This document shows positions 42,140 to 54,564 of a DNA stretch of 64,000 nucleotides, piece by piece (the first letter of the stretch is position 1; each line of letters starts with the position of its first letter). Where the stretch lies: positions 868,001 to 932,000 of the forward strand of contig JAYKKR010000008.1 of assembly GCA_036971615.1 (NCBI GenBank), in the 5' to 3' direction. Below the pieces are notes generated by a model that did no database searches, had not been told where the DNA came from, and saw only the letters and a program-made list of their open reading frames with translations. The translations under genes were made by a program, and so were the position numbers. This stretch comes from Amyloporia xantha (taxonomy: Eukaryota > Basidiomycota > Agaricomycetes > Polyporales > Adustoporiaceae).

Positions 42140-42568
42140 GGGGAACTATTAAGGAGAGACTTATGCTAGGCGATAATTATAGACTCGTATGCGAGGAGAG
42201 TAAACGACGAGATGCTTTTTTAGAGATGTTTTTCGGACTCTTGGACGAAAATCGATACTAGCAAGGTGGCAGCGAGAGGAAAGAATACTTAGACGCTCGT
42301 CGCCGCGTGTACACAGACTAGGCTCTAAGTTCCGCTCGTGCCTCGCTACTCCCTAGAGCATTTCAAACAACCTTTGACTAGCGCCTTCATTCAAGCTCCG
42401 CGGCACTGAAGCCACATGACATCAGTGTTTGGACTTCGCTACTGGGAACGAGACGAGACTGACCAGTCGCTAGCATGGCAAGAAGTGCAGTTGCAAGTAG
42501 GTAGTACATGTCGCTCAAAGATACGATGACTGGTTCACAGATTCAAGGACTACCGAGGCACAAGTCGT
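42140..42568. other. 5' flank of the DIRS-like element and 3' flank of paralogue B
   Basis: About 430 bp containing the unresolved element terminus and the 3' region of the tandem paralogue. No clear terminal repeat matching the other end was recognised. Confidence 0.4.
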
Positions 42569-44588
42569 TCACAGCACAAATGCGAGCATGTAGTGGTAAG
42601 GGCGGAGATCATCTGCCTCGACCATCGCCGCTCCAGCCTTTTCCTGCAAGATGAGTAATATGGTTTCCAATTCCCGGACAGCGTCTTCGCTTGCTCGTGA
42701 TCGACCGGCATCGTACAGAATGTTGAGAAACGAAGGCAGATCATGGATTTCGGGGATGAGCTCCGAATATTTGGAACAATCCTGACCTCCCCAGCTAGAG
42801 TAGGAATACGAAGTCCCATTTTCGGTCCATGGGACCTTCGACTTGCTTTTGCTTGCAGCGCCTTCGTTGGATATGTCTAGTACAATCTCGCCGCTTGCCT
42901 TCTGTTTGTCTTGTGTGAAGGGGGCTACCCAACGGACAAAGCCCCACTTATATTTTGTCGGCCCGGATGAAATGTCATTTTCATTCAGCAGAATGAACAG
43001 CCAGCCCTCCCCCCGAAACGCTCCTCCATGGAGGTGTGGCAAGGTAACAACACTCCGCGTCGCCCAGCTCTGGCCTTCTCGCCGGACACCCCCGGTGAAA
43101 GCAGCATAGCACGCATACGAGCTGTCGACTGGAGTCTCCAGCCTACGGGTGTCCTGGGCCAAGGGTGCTAGATAGTCCGTGAGACATTGAACGATTTGAA
43201 GCGGTGTGCTGACCGACAGAGAGCACCCCTTGTATTCATGTTTCTCGGGATTACAATGAGCGTGTGCTCGCAAGAAGGTGAAGCTGTTGGGCCTCTGGCA
43301 TACATGACTGCGCTGAAGAAACGATGGATGAACGAACCCGTGCAGGCTATCGAGAAGTGTCGGCTCAGTTTCAGCGATCTGTCGCAGTACATTCGGATCA
43401 AATTTGTACTTCAGAAGTACTAGTCGCCTGAGGTGAGGGGCGGCTTCCAAGATTGCTTTCAGCTTTTCGAGTGTCATGGCCCAGGTTCCTCCGGATAAAG
43501 TGAGCCACTCCAGATTCTGCCATGCCGAGATGACCTGGAGGGTCTGCTTCCAATCGAAATGATATTCGCCAGTAGGAAGGTCAAGCATTCCATCAGAAAT
43601 AGCAATCGCCTTCAGCAGCAGTAGCCAGGCATCAAAACAGAAAGGCCTTTTGTTCCGGACTATCCTCTTAACGCGTAAGAGCATGCCGGGAAGGAAGAGA
43701 ATCTCCCGAAGGTCCTGGACGCTATGCGTGTCGATGGCACGTGCGACAGCTACCCTTAGAGACAATTCGACGAGTGTCGGCACAAAGGCAACATGATCAG
43801 CCTTGATCGCGGTGTTGGTGGACAGACCTCGTCGGTGATGGCCACCCACGAAGTGCGATGGCCAAACTTCTTGAAGCATTGCTTGGTCTACCAAATTCTG
43901 GAATGAGAACCAAGTAAGGATACTCTGGGCTGTGTCGTCTGTCTCATACTTGCAGCTGCTTTCACCGGGCAACCTTTGGGATAGTGCATCCCAACCGAGA
44001 GCAGAGAAATACTGCGTGGCAGTCAAAGGTACGTTCTGGGGAGCTGCGCCAGCAACGCGCGACACGAAGCCGTAGGTGGGATGTTTAGGGTCTGTGATAT
44101 CGAAGACTGTAATACGATCGCCAGCAACTACCGGCCTCGCATTAGCTGATATTGGCAGGCATAGATAGGGCCGAAGATTACTTACGGCCTTTCTCTACAT
44201 CGCATACATCGTCCACGTAGTGCCCTCGACCGCCGCTGATATATACGTGCCCGGGATCCTTGCTGAGATCGACATGCCAGCTGATCGCCAACAGAAAGGC
44301 AAGATACGGACAAGGGACAGGCAACAAAGCGGAAGGAGACATGAGGTACATTCTCTTTCCGAATTTGATGGTGCGTACTTCCCAACGAATTATCTCAGCG
44401 TTCTCGGGCTGCCTAGCTAGCGTCATAAAGCGCTGTGCCGCTTGGAGAGGAAGTATACCGTCACATTTTGCATGGCGAATAGCAGCAATGCATCGATAAT
44501 GCGGCTCTGGCCTATGGTCCGGAGAAAGACGAGCAATCACATAGGCATGGTGTTCGTTTTGCGCATCGTTCATGACTAGAGTGGTCAA
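42569..44588 (-). CDS. Unnamed LRR-like family protein, tandem paralogue B
   Basis: Exons 44186-44588 and 42569-44127, intron 58 bp in phase 1 at the same codon position as in paralogue A, giving about 653 residues. Exon 2 is 1559 nt in both copies. N-terminus MTTLVMNDAQNEHHAYV, then RCIAAIRHAKCDGILPLQAA, RQPENAEIIRWEVRTIKFGK, and across the splice GDRITVFDITDPKHPTYGF. An LRR-like centre (NLEWLTLSGGTWAMTLEKLK, HLRRLVLLKYKFD) follows. Conserved second half: FTFLRAHAHCNPEKHEYKGC, SLSVSTPLQIVQCLTDYLAP, SSYACYAAFTGGVRREGQSW, VVTLPHLHGGAFRGEGWLFI. Divergence from A is moderate, so the duplication is older than the transposon nest now between them. Function unknown. Confidence 0.75.
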
Positions 44589-44784
44589 TTCGTCGTAAAA
44601 CAGCTCGATATATGCGTTTTAGACTTATGTAAAGGCCAAGTTAAAGCTGAAGACTGAACTTTGAAGTGCTCGACTTAAATATCACCCTTGACGGAATCCG
44701 GCGGGCCGAGAGTAAAAAGAGACGCTCGCTGTAACCCTACTGTACACCCTAACCCTATTCTGCTGTAACCCAGGGCGAACGTCC

Positions 44785-47679
44785 ATGTCCTTCCGCCCGT
44801 TCATCACCAAGTCCAACCGTGTTTCTCATTCTTTTATCCACCGGACCACCTGCCTTTCAACATCACGCTTAAATGCGCGCAGATTGTATGCGACGGAGGC
44901 CCCTCTGCACGCAGAGACATGCATGAAGCCGTCCGTCTATGGGCAACCACTGTTCCCATCTCACCCGCACCTTTGTCAGTGTCTGGTTCCCCCCAGAGCT
45001 GAGGGACGTACTGATTTCATATATCAATGTTTTAGTGAAAGAAGGAGAGCTCACTCCAGGCATACCTGCCGAGGAGTATGAACGTAGACGGAGGGCGCTC
45101 GTGGACAGTCTACCGCCGAATAGCGCCGTCGTGTGCGTCGCTGCTCCGGTCAAATATATGAGTGGGCGTAAGTCCATGCTTCCGTTCTACTGTTGATATA
45201 CATAGTTATGTTGCATCCATGACATTGCTTACACCGTCGTGCATCTTATTCTCCAGAGATATTGTAAGCAGGTCCGTCAAGCCCTCCCTACCAGTGCCTT
45301 ACATATGTCTCCTCCCCAGTTACAAATACCGCCAATCATCCGACTTTCTATATCTTACGGGGCTCCTTGAGTCCTCTGCTGCCGTTGTCCTACGGCCCGC
45401 TCCCTCTTCTCGGCGCGGTTACACATACACGCTTTTCCACCCACCGCCATCGCCTTCACAGGCTTTGTGGGACGGCGCGCGCACTAGCCCGGACGACATG
45501 GAAAGAATCTTTGGCGTAGACCATGCGAGGGCTGTGGACGAGTTCCCTGCAGCGCTGAAGGAAGTCTTGCGCGACACGACTCTTGATTGGGTGTATGTGG
45601 ATTTACCACCGGGCCAGAGCGGTACAAGGAGAACGAGGACTGGGGGATGGAAGACATTGTTACAGGTATGTTAGAGTGTTTGGGCATGGTAGTCATGCAG
45701 CTAACGGTATTTGAGCCAGTATCTCTCTTCCTCGTCGTCCAATCCCGACCCGCTTTTGGATGCCTTGAGCAGCAGCAGCGCAGGCGCAAAACGTCGTCCG
45801 CTCGCGCCAGAGGTAGGACGCCTCAGGGCTATCAAGAGTGAGGCCGAGCAAAGGGTCATGCGACAGGCGGCAGACATCAGTGCACGGGCGCATGCAAAGG
45901 TAAGTGTTGCAGGGTGATGCGAGTAGCCAAGGACAGCTTCTGGGCTCTTGGAGCCATATCCATTATTTGACGGGGCAGGCTCAAAACCTATCTGGTTGGA
46001 CGTGGCGCTGGTCGAGTATCAGAGGCTTTTTGCACATGTATAGCACGGAGTCATGACCGTGGTGCTCGTCAGGAGCCCAAATTGCTGCGAGCAGTGCCAA
46101 TACAGGATATAAGTTTGTTATGCAGTTGTCGGCGCGTCCCAAGGCTTTGTATAGCAGAGGCATGACACGGAAGCGACCTGTGCAACTATTATTCGTTGGC
46201 GTCATGTGCTGTGTTTACGACATATCTCAAGCGTTATCTTGTCCATCATGTCAATTCATGTTCCTCGTCTCACGTGTCATTTTGTGCTTGTCATGTTTCT
46301 TGATCCAATCTGACTTTTCACGCAGACGATGCGATTCACCCGCCCGGGTCTATCTGAGCATGTCCTTGCCGCTCACTTCGAGTATCTATGTGCGCGAGAA
46401 GGAGCTCAGCGACCGGCATATGTACCTGTCGTCGCATCCGGGTGCGCTGTCTATTATCCTTCCTCCCTTCTATGCGCTCATATAGCTTTTGACGTGTCTT
46501 GGACAATGGTTGGTCTTGAAGGCCGAATGCTCTGACAATACACTATACAGCCAATGACCAAGTGGTGCGTGAGGATGAGCTGGTGTTGGTCGACGCAGGT
46601 TGTGAATACAAGTGAGTCCTGTACGGTCAGCGCTTGTATCTAAACCGGATGCTGATATGTATTCTGACAAAGTGGGTATGCCTCGGATATAAGTGTGTTG
46701 CCTTGTGTCTATTCTTCTACTTCGCGAAATTTGACCAACCATCACTAGCACGTACCTGGCCGGCGTCAGGACATTTCACCGGGCCTCAAGCGGATCTGTA
46801 CTCCGCCTTGCTTTCTGCTCAAAAGTCACTTGTTGCGCTCTGTAGTTGCCAGTCAGGCCTCAGTCTATCTGATCTCCATCGGAAGTCGGTGGAACTCATC
46901 AAGAAGGAGCTTAAGGGAATTGGGTTTGACTTCCCCATGGGTTTTGGAGATGGAAGACTGGCTGAGCTATATCCGCATTTCGTGGGTCATCCAGTAGGCA
47001 TCGGTAAGCAGCTCGAGCGAGAAAATTCATCACAGCATTGACGACGCATCTAGACCTGCACGAGTCAAGTCATTTTGAGCGGCACGTGCCGTACGTATTT
47101 TGATTTCTGCAATCTGCAGCTTAGCTGGCTGTGATTGAGTATTGAACGTATTTTCTATGTAGGCTAAAGGCAGGCATGGTGATCACCGTTGAGCCAGGTA
47201 TGTATTTCTTCTGCGTATCAAAGTCAGTCGTTTTCGCTGATCAACTACGTCCGGTTCTGTCGATATCAGGCGTGTATGTTCCACCATTGCCTCATTACCC
47301 TAAGCACTTCCACAATATTGGCATCCGGATCGAGGTTAGTTATCACCAATGTTATGTTTTCTTGTGGCCTATCAACTGAAAATTCACTCACTCGTTCACT
47401 CACTCACCATATGCTTGTTTTGTATTTGCTGAACGGTGACATTTGCTTCTGGACGCTCCTGTTTCCGTCCCACTTTCCACGTCCTATTTGCGTTGATACA
47501 GGATGAAGTGCTCGTGGGAGAGGAGCACCCAGTGGTACTCAGTGTGAATGCGCCGAAGGAGGTTAGTGTCTCACGCGTTCCAGACATTGGATAAGGAAAC
47601 TAAGTGGGCTTGACTTGATCTGTAGATCGCAGATGTTGAGGGTGCATGCCAAGGGCTACTAGGGTTGGAGCCTTTCTAA
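44785..47679 (+). CDS. ICP55: Mitochondrial Xaa-Pro aminopeptidase (Icp55/XPNPEP3 type)
   Basis: M24B metallopeptidase that trims N-terminal residues from imported mitochondrial proteins. Start at 44785 gives a Ser/Arg-rich presequence (MSFRPFITKSNRVSHSF...RLYATE), then YGQPLFPSHPHL, an intron, KEGELTPGIPAEEYERRRRA, and an AMP_N domain (YRQSSDFLYLTGLLESSAAV). The pita-bread catalytic domain follows: LVDAGCEYNGYASDITRTWP supplies two Asp ligands (joined over two short introns), FVGHPVGIDLHE the His, VITVEPGVY and IRIEDEVLV the Glu ligands. It ends GLLGLEPF at 47679. Many small introns. One near 47210-47270 separates VITVEPG from VYVPPLPHYPKHFHNIG. Confidence 0.92.
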
Positions 47680-47958
47680 ATTTCCTGCGACATCATAGAT
47701 GTGGCATGAATCTGTCTGGATAAGTAAGCCTACGCCATTTAATTCACGGCAGGAATCATGAGTCCAGCCATTCGACATGCTGTACTCTGTCACCGAATAG
47801 GTGCTGCTGTCGACCTGTCTTCCTACCGACCTAGCGACCGAGAGTAAAAGGATTTAATTTAGCTTCTACGAAGTTGAACTAGGCGCGATACAGTGTCATA
47901 TACATTCATACTGAATGCACGCTAGCATCTAATCAGAACGAACTAATTACATTTACCA

Positions 47959-48399
47959 GTGCGACGTAGGTACGAATCTTTCCAGTACTTGCAATCAGAG
48001 TACGGAATCTGGCAGCTTATCATAATGGGGTACAATTGGTCCCATTACTGCTGGAAAGAGAAGCGAGAATACCCCAGTGATGTAAACGAGCTTTTAGCAG
48101 AACACTCACGAGAAGGACCGTTGTTTCGCGCAATACCATCCATATCCCTCGCCATTGCAAAGGCGAGCTTCCTAAATTATCAGAAGAGTCAAAATACTGA
48201 AGATTACTTATGGGTAGGCACGGTAAGTGCAGTGAATGAAGGGTCAGAAATCATTAATCGTGCTGCCACGTATAGACATTGGCTCGAGACTGGATTCAAC
48301 TTGAAGCCTGCTAGGCTAAGCCATCACCAACCCTTCCGAACGCAAATCATCCTCATGTTTAAAGCCGATACAGCGTACATATATATATACACTCTTTGA
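47959..48399 (+). CDS. Orphan ORF, unidentified
   Basis: A single 146-codon frame starting MRRRYESFQYLQSEYGIW with an ordinary amino-acid mix (IIMGYNWSHYCWKEKREYPS, EDYLWVGTVSAVNEGSEIIN), ending in a TA-repeat-encoded YIYIYTL. No family resemblance recognised and no upstream signal seen. Could be a lineage-specific gene or chance. The rest of 47680-48676 holds nothing I can support. Confidence 0.25.
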   Translation: MRRRYESFQYLQSEYGIWQLIIMGYNWSHYCWKEKREYPSDVNELLAEHSREGPLFRAIPSISLAIAKASFLNYQKSQNTEDYLWVGTVSAVNEGSEIINRAATYRHWLETGFNLKPARLSHHQPFRTQIILMFKADTAYIYIYTL

Positions 48400-48676
48400 G
48401 GGTTTATTGCGCGCACAACAATGAGTTGACAATAGTCTCGTTTTTGTTTCGTTATTGTATTTCATCGATATGCTATAGCTAAATTTCCACGTATTACTAG
48501 AACACGATCGCATTACAGTGTCCCGATCAATGCCACGATACTCAGGCTGTACATCACTCCTACCGATCAGGCCATCTGGAAAGTATTCCTAGGTAGCGTT
48601 ATCCGTATACATGGGTCATGTATCTACATTATTAATCCAAGACATTTGTACATAGGACAGAGAGAACATCGCACGA

Positions 48677-50999
48677 TCAGAGGTCTGAGACGGGTAAGGC
48701 GTCGAAGACGGGACACAAGTTGTCCCAGGCCACTGGAAGGAAGAAATCAGAATCGCTTAACGTACCAGGCAGCGCCAACACTGAATACTGACCAGAAGGG
48801 ACGTTCGCCGCAGCAGTGCCATTGATGTTCTCCGCCATGACGACAGCAAATCCTGTATTCAGATGAAAGTCAATGTGGCAATGAAGGATCCACGGTCCTG
48901 AGTTGTCGGTCTACGTTTCCGAAATATCAGCGCAGTAAACTTCACATAACATGTATCTGACTGACCCTGAAACGGAAGGTCACCTCGTCTCCTTGTAGAC
49001 CAATATTCACAGTATCTCGCCGAACCGGGTTCACATAGTTATAGGACGAGTTACCGGCACTCCTGACGACGGAGAAGGCGTGCTGTGGTCCATCGGTCAG
49101 TATGTAGCAGGAGTTTCGGGAAGAGTACTCACGCCGTGCAGATGGAGAGGATGCGTGATATTCAAGACGCCGCCAGGTATGGTGATCTGGACCGTTTTGT
49201 TAGGCGGCAGGCCGTAGACACTGCCCTCAGGAAGGAGTTGCTGCGGAGCATAAGTGCCGTTCAGGATCTGAAGCAGCACAGGTACCGGCGGGGGACTGTA
49301 GCTAGCATTGTTAACATAGAATAATCCATCCGTGAAATTCTAGATATGCCAGACGTTAGTTACTACGATCCAAGCAGTCACTGAGCTGAAAAGTGCGCAC
49401 GAAGGTGACGTTTAGGACGATATCAACATCGCCGTCCTCTGGGTTGAAAGGCGGCTATACGTCAACGAGCGGTGAGTCGATGCATATCAGGGAACTGAGG
49501 AAAGCACAAACAGCTGCAGGATTAGTGAGCGCGTGGAGGTTTGTTTCTACTAGCGGATTACGTGGTGTCGGGATTACACTCGAGTTCGCTTTAGGCAACT
49601 CATGTGGTGCACCAGCATAGTGCAGAATCGCAAGACCAGGGGTCGCCGTGAAACCGACTTCGGGAGTGGCATGAATCCAGTAGTTGTCGATGGGTTGATT
49701 AGCTTCCAACTGGAACATGCGCAGCAGTTGTTAGTATGTGATACGCCTATCTGATAGTCACCGGGCCACTTACTATGAAAGAGTACCGTTGGGCTGCCCA
49801 AATCTGAATGGAATCGATCCCGGGCAGAGCTTCGGTGTTCTGGGCGTCAGCCTCGATTATGGTCACATTATGGTCATCAATAGAGAACGTGAAGTTAGGG
49901 TCACAAGAAATTGAGATGAGTCGGAATCGGTAGCTGCAGGAAACTTGTTACGAGACAGTTTTACTCAGAATCTATATCACTAACCGATATCCAGAGACGA
50001 CCCTGATTACGGCTAGTGGAGAAGTAGTGTCATTAGCTTGCCGACCTAAGCCATTGATCAAGACAGATTGCGGTTGCCTAAGGAAAAGCACAATGTGTCA
50101 GCTAATGATGGGTTGCAATTCAGTAAACATACGCAGGGATAGGCACTTGTCTCGCTGGAAGATGATACCAGTCGGCAAGAGTGATGATCGTGCTCTCTAT
50201 ATGAGATCAGCTTATCAGCATGGTACTTCGACGACCTGAATAAGATGATATGAGAATTTACCATCGTCAACATCGTACAAGTCAGCATGAGGATCCTCTG
50301 GGTCATATATTACCAACGGTCCCCTCAGGCCGTCGCAGTACTGTAGACCCTCATGACTGTGATACCAATATGTGCCTAGCCGATGCAAGTAAAAATAGAT
50401 ACCCTGCATTATACACATAGGGACTCACCCGCTTGGTCGCGGACATTGAAATTATAGAGGAATGACTGGTTCGAGGCAATGGGGCACTGAGTGACCATGG
50501 ACACTCCGTCGGCCCAATTTGTCCTGTGCTGGAATATGCCGTGCCAATGCTGAGAAATTGCAATGTCAGTAACCACATCAAGCCGTCATATGAGAAGGAA
50601 ATCAGTTTAATGCTCACAATGGTGGTGGTCTTGTTCATGGAAGAATTAGTTAAACGATCATGAACATGTATGCGGAAGTTGTCTCCCTGTCGATCATGCA
50701 CATCAATATATTTAGAAGCACTGCTATGATGTGACGACGTACCTTCCAACCCATAATCACCGGGCCCGGAAGGTGCCACCAGCAAGGACTGCTTGCCGAT
50801 TAAAACCATCAGGAGCGATGTCGGCGTTCACGATGTCAAGGTCGTATATATCGGCATCAGGCCAACCACCAAGGATAGTTTGACTCATGGACCCATAATT
50901 AGGCGTAAAAAGGCCTATGTCGTTTGCGCCATCCAATGCGGAAGCAGAAATGGAGAGACTAATCGCCGTAGCGATTGTGAAGAGGAGAAAGGAGGTCAT
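48677..50999 (-). CDS. Secreted laccase (multicopper oxidase)
   Basis: Extracellular phenol oxidase, EC 1.10.3.2 family, used in lignin/humus turnover or development. Start at 50999 gives a signal peptide [20 protein letters not shown]. The four copper-ligand segments are visible across many short introns: HWHGIFQ (L1), [20 protein letters not shown] (L2), ITHPLHLHG (L3) and [20 protein letters not shown] (L4, with the type-1 Cys). Potential N-glycosylation sites are frequent. A substrate-side segment [20 protein letters not shown] precedes L3. The C-terminus is [10 protein letters not shown] at 48677. Roughly 520 residues, normal for fungal laccases. A TATA-like box lies about 75 bp upstream of the start. 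Confidence 0.93.
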
Positions 51000-51072
51000 C
51001 TAGGTCACGATACGGCGACCTAACAGAGGAAGAGGGAATTCAATTGAGGATCGAACAACGAGCAGGATCAAA

Positions 51073-51079
51073 TATTTAT
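51073..51079 (-). promoter_or_regulatory. TATA-like box of the laccase gene
   Basis: ATAAATA on the minus strand about 75 bp upstream of the laccase ATG. The position fits a fungal core promoter. No metal- or xenobiotic-response motif could be assigned with confidence. Confidence 0.35.
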
Positions 51080-54000
51080 TCCCTTTGAGATCCCACTCTT
51101 TATATGAAAATTCCGGGACGCAGCATAGCTCCACGTCGGAATATTTCATCCCGGCAGCGAGTCGGAGAACGGTGTGACGATGAGAGCGGACACACGAGGC
51201 CGAACACCAGAGGCAGTACTCATCTGACAATGAGCGCGAGAAGTGCGGGGCGCCCCATATACAGGCGCTCTGAGCCTGGACATTTCGACCGTTACCATTA
51301 TGCGGGATGCAGTGACCAATGATATTTATTCGCGGCTCGTGCCTGATATTCCAACGAGACGCATGGTTAGTATGCAGAGTGTGTCACATACTGGTGGATT
51401 ATACGTACATCAGATGCGAACATTCATTTGCAGTAATATGAATTTCTGCCACAGGGTCAAATCTGATACAGTCTGGTTTACGTGCTCACTGTACGAGGCC
51501 ACTGAGGCGGCTGAGAGTGGAATGTCGTGATTGCGGCGATCAGATAATCTCAAGGGATGTAAATGAAAGCCATGAACACATGATTGGGTGACGGACGAGT
51601 CACGGTCAAAGTTCACGCCCGAGACATACCAGCCTTTAGACAAGGTTCAGCTAGCTCGCGTTGCTGAGACGGGTGATATGAATCAAACTCCTGTCAGCGA
51701 AACAATCAAATGGACTATAGGATAATTTGTGTGATCTGCTCATCTGAGGGATTCATTCTACTGTTGGGAGAAACGCCAGTGAGTTGACGACAACCAACCA
51801 GTCTGTCACAGATGATAGCTTGGAGAAAAATGTTCCTGTAAGGCATACATCACCAGTTCCAAATGAAGCCATTCCACTTCCAATGAACTAACCTGTACAA
51901 ATATCGCGTCGATTTTGTCTCGCTGCATCTGGGCTCGGGAGTTGCGTTCGTTTGTTGAAGGCAACTTGAAGCGCGTTGGCCTCGTTGCACGAGTCCCGAA
52001 CCCCGGAATTTGAACCCCGCTCCCGATCTGTTGCTTTGACACGCTGTGTTGATCTCCGTGAACATTCGGAGTAACTGAGTGTCAATATCTTGGTGGCTCC
52101 GCCTCTCTTCATTCGTATACGTATCTTTTGAGTCCTTAATTACAAGTTGCACACTGCGTTAACCATTGTCATCTGCATCCAATATTATTTATGGTATGCA
52201 AGAGAAACAGCGACACGTTTTTGGTAATGGTTCACTGACGGTCTCTTGACGTTGACATATCACGTTTCATCTAGACTACCAGTGGCGCCGTGCACTGTAC
52301 CCGCCACAGCACGCTGGCTAGTAGCTGCGCTCGTCAGTCGCCACCATCTGCCCGTGTATCACCCTGATACTCACTCAACCATACCAAATTCTGTCTAGGT
52401 CGTTTCATTCTTTTGTAAAGCGTCTGTACAGGATCAAAGCGGTGTCCGCTGCGCAATATGAGCGGATTGAAGGTCTATGAGTGGCCGAGCTCTAGCGTTT
52501 AGTGAACGCTCAAACGCCACTTTGTCCCTATGACTTGATTCCGGGCCTACTCTCAATGACCATGAGGCCTATGAAGTCTTTGTACAATGTGCTCCGAGTC
52601 GGAAGAGTCGGGTGCTTATTGCCTAGCGCGCAGCTCTAATTGCGGAATTCGTCATATCTAGTCAAAGGAGTGCTCACCGTTGTCCGACGGGAACCAACCA
52701 CTGCGCATGCTCCTCAATATGAGGGTACATTCAACGATTCCCTTCAAGTTCTCTCAAGCTACATGTTGGCCAATTCCTCCTATACGACATTTCACTACCT
52801 CCAGCACCTTCTTGTGTCCTGTTCATCATCTCCTCGTGCCGACAGACAGCGCTGGCTTTGAGCTTCAATAAAGTCGGATTCGTTCCGGATGCACCATGGC
52901 TGGCGCTCTGGGTCAACATGAAAATCACGCCGTTGGACACCTGCGTTATTTTTGCCGCACAAAGACCTCAGGCAAGTCGTCACGGTATTTTGCAATTGAC
53001 TTGCCAGAACACCGCCTGCACCTCGAAACGCCGTTCGACGCAGACGTTCTCACGATTGGTATGTTTTGAACCTTGACCGCCAATGTGGATAAACTTGTGC
53101 CCGACCCGATTGTCTGAGCTAGGATGCGGCTCCGAATATTGGACGCTCTCAGGGGGGAAACTCTATTGGGCGCTCACAGATGCTGTTCGTGCTGAGCGCG
53201 CCCCCTGCCAAGTATCCCGAGTTCATGAGAAGTCCGAGGGGACCCGTGCTGCGAAAATTCCCTTCGCCGGATCAATGAGATTCTGGCGCAAATAAGAATG
53301 ATGAGTTAGTGCAGGCCCATAGCCTGGGTAGAATCAGGTCGAATCTCGATGCTCCTAGCCTTCCATTCAGATATCGATGTGAGGCCCTTCTCGCTCGAGT
53401 TGTGCTTCTGGACTTCTTCACGATCGTGGCGGTTATCTATTATTGGGTCAAGATCGAAAACGTCGTCATTTTGCAGGAAATGCCGATCTAGCATATCGGA
53501 AGGTACTGCTAACAGCAAAGCTTACAGTAGCACGCGACGTCCACCGGCAACGATCAGCTCATTGGCAGTTATGTGGAGAACTCCTGGAGAGCGCAGATGA
53601 TCTGTCCGCGGCGTCGCTGCTTTTGTCAGCAAGGGAAGAACAAATTTGAAGAAGAGATTAAATGACAGATGCACCATGCGTCTCGAATGGTGAGTGTTAC
53701 GAAATCCCGCCTCTTAACGTTGATTGGAAAGTAAAGAGGATATTTGTTGGTCCAGATATGAAATCCAGCTATTATCGATGGTCATCATTGCACTGGTTCA
53801 GGGGATTAGTACCGCCCGAAGACGAGTCCATTCTAGAGATCGTCTACTCCCAGAAGCGTCCTGTGAATGAAGAGGAGAGAAACTCCTTATTAGTATGCAT
53901 CTTTCGGCCCCCGATAATCTAAGGGCCAACTGATCCTATTAGTTTATTTGTTTGAAGTGTCACAGGGTTCGTTTGTTCTCCGCTAAATATTCCTGTCGAT

Positions 54001-54564
54001 GGCGCCGCTCTCCTCCAACTTTCCCGTTATGGTGCCCTCCGCTGTGCACTATTCGCGATCGCACGGCCATTTTTACCAGTCTCACTTGATTCGCCCGAGT
54101 GAATCGCACGTCAAGACCATCTTCTCTGACGTCCCACTGAGCGATCCTGTCGCCCTCCCTCTGTTTACCTCAGGCACATCAGCGATCCATCACGTCCTGT
54201 TCGAGCACTATTTGCCGCTTCCAAGAAAGGCCCACTCCAATGACTCGTCTATATGAGACTACAACTACGCATAATCGTCATGGTCCGGCGGGCAGCGACG
54301 GTCGTCTAGTATTACACCAGAAACCCCAAATCTCTCCGTTGTCAGTTCTCCCATCTTCAGTTCACGTGCGCATATCAACTGGATAGTCGGATCTTATTTC
54401 GGTAGGCATCTAATAGTTCAAAATACAAATAATGAAGAACAATAGTCTGCACAACATTTTCTTGATCTTCCATTATTTCCTTCAAGGTCAAGGGACACCC
54501 CTGTCGGTCTGCACCTCTAGACAGGAGCATTCCTCTGATGACCATCCAAGAAGGCCGTGATCCG
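51080..54564. other. Gene-poor region with orphan frames
   Basis: About 3.5 kb between laccase and the permease. Plus-strand frames at 52858-53076, 53662-53922 (MTDAPCVSNGECYEIPPLNV...) and 53999-54256 (MAPLSSNFPVMVPSAVHYSR...) have reasonable composition but no recognisable domain, and I cannot link them by splicing. They may be remnants of a decayed gene. A tRNA-like T-loop near 51990-52020 was examined and rejected. Confidence 0.35.

Noticed and set aside
24350..42560. Terminal repeats of the DIRS-like element
   Set aside because: Short matches (for example AGAGTCCGA) between the two flanks were too weak to call as termini.
48648..48660. GTACATAGGACAG also found at the inner end of the 14.3-15.1 kb TIRs
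   Set aside because: A 13-base match without inverted repeats, flanking duplication or further similarity. Probably chance.
51985..52035. tRNA-like segment (GGGTTCAAATTCC on the minus strand)
   Set aside because: Only a T-arm-like string is present. No matching acceptor, D or anticodon arms could be folded around it.
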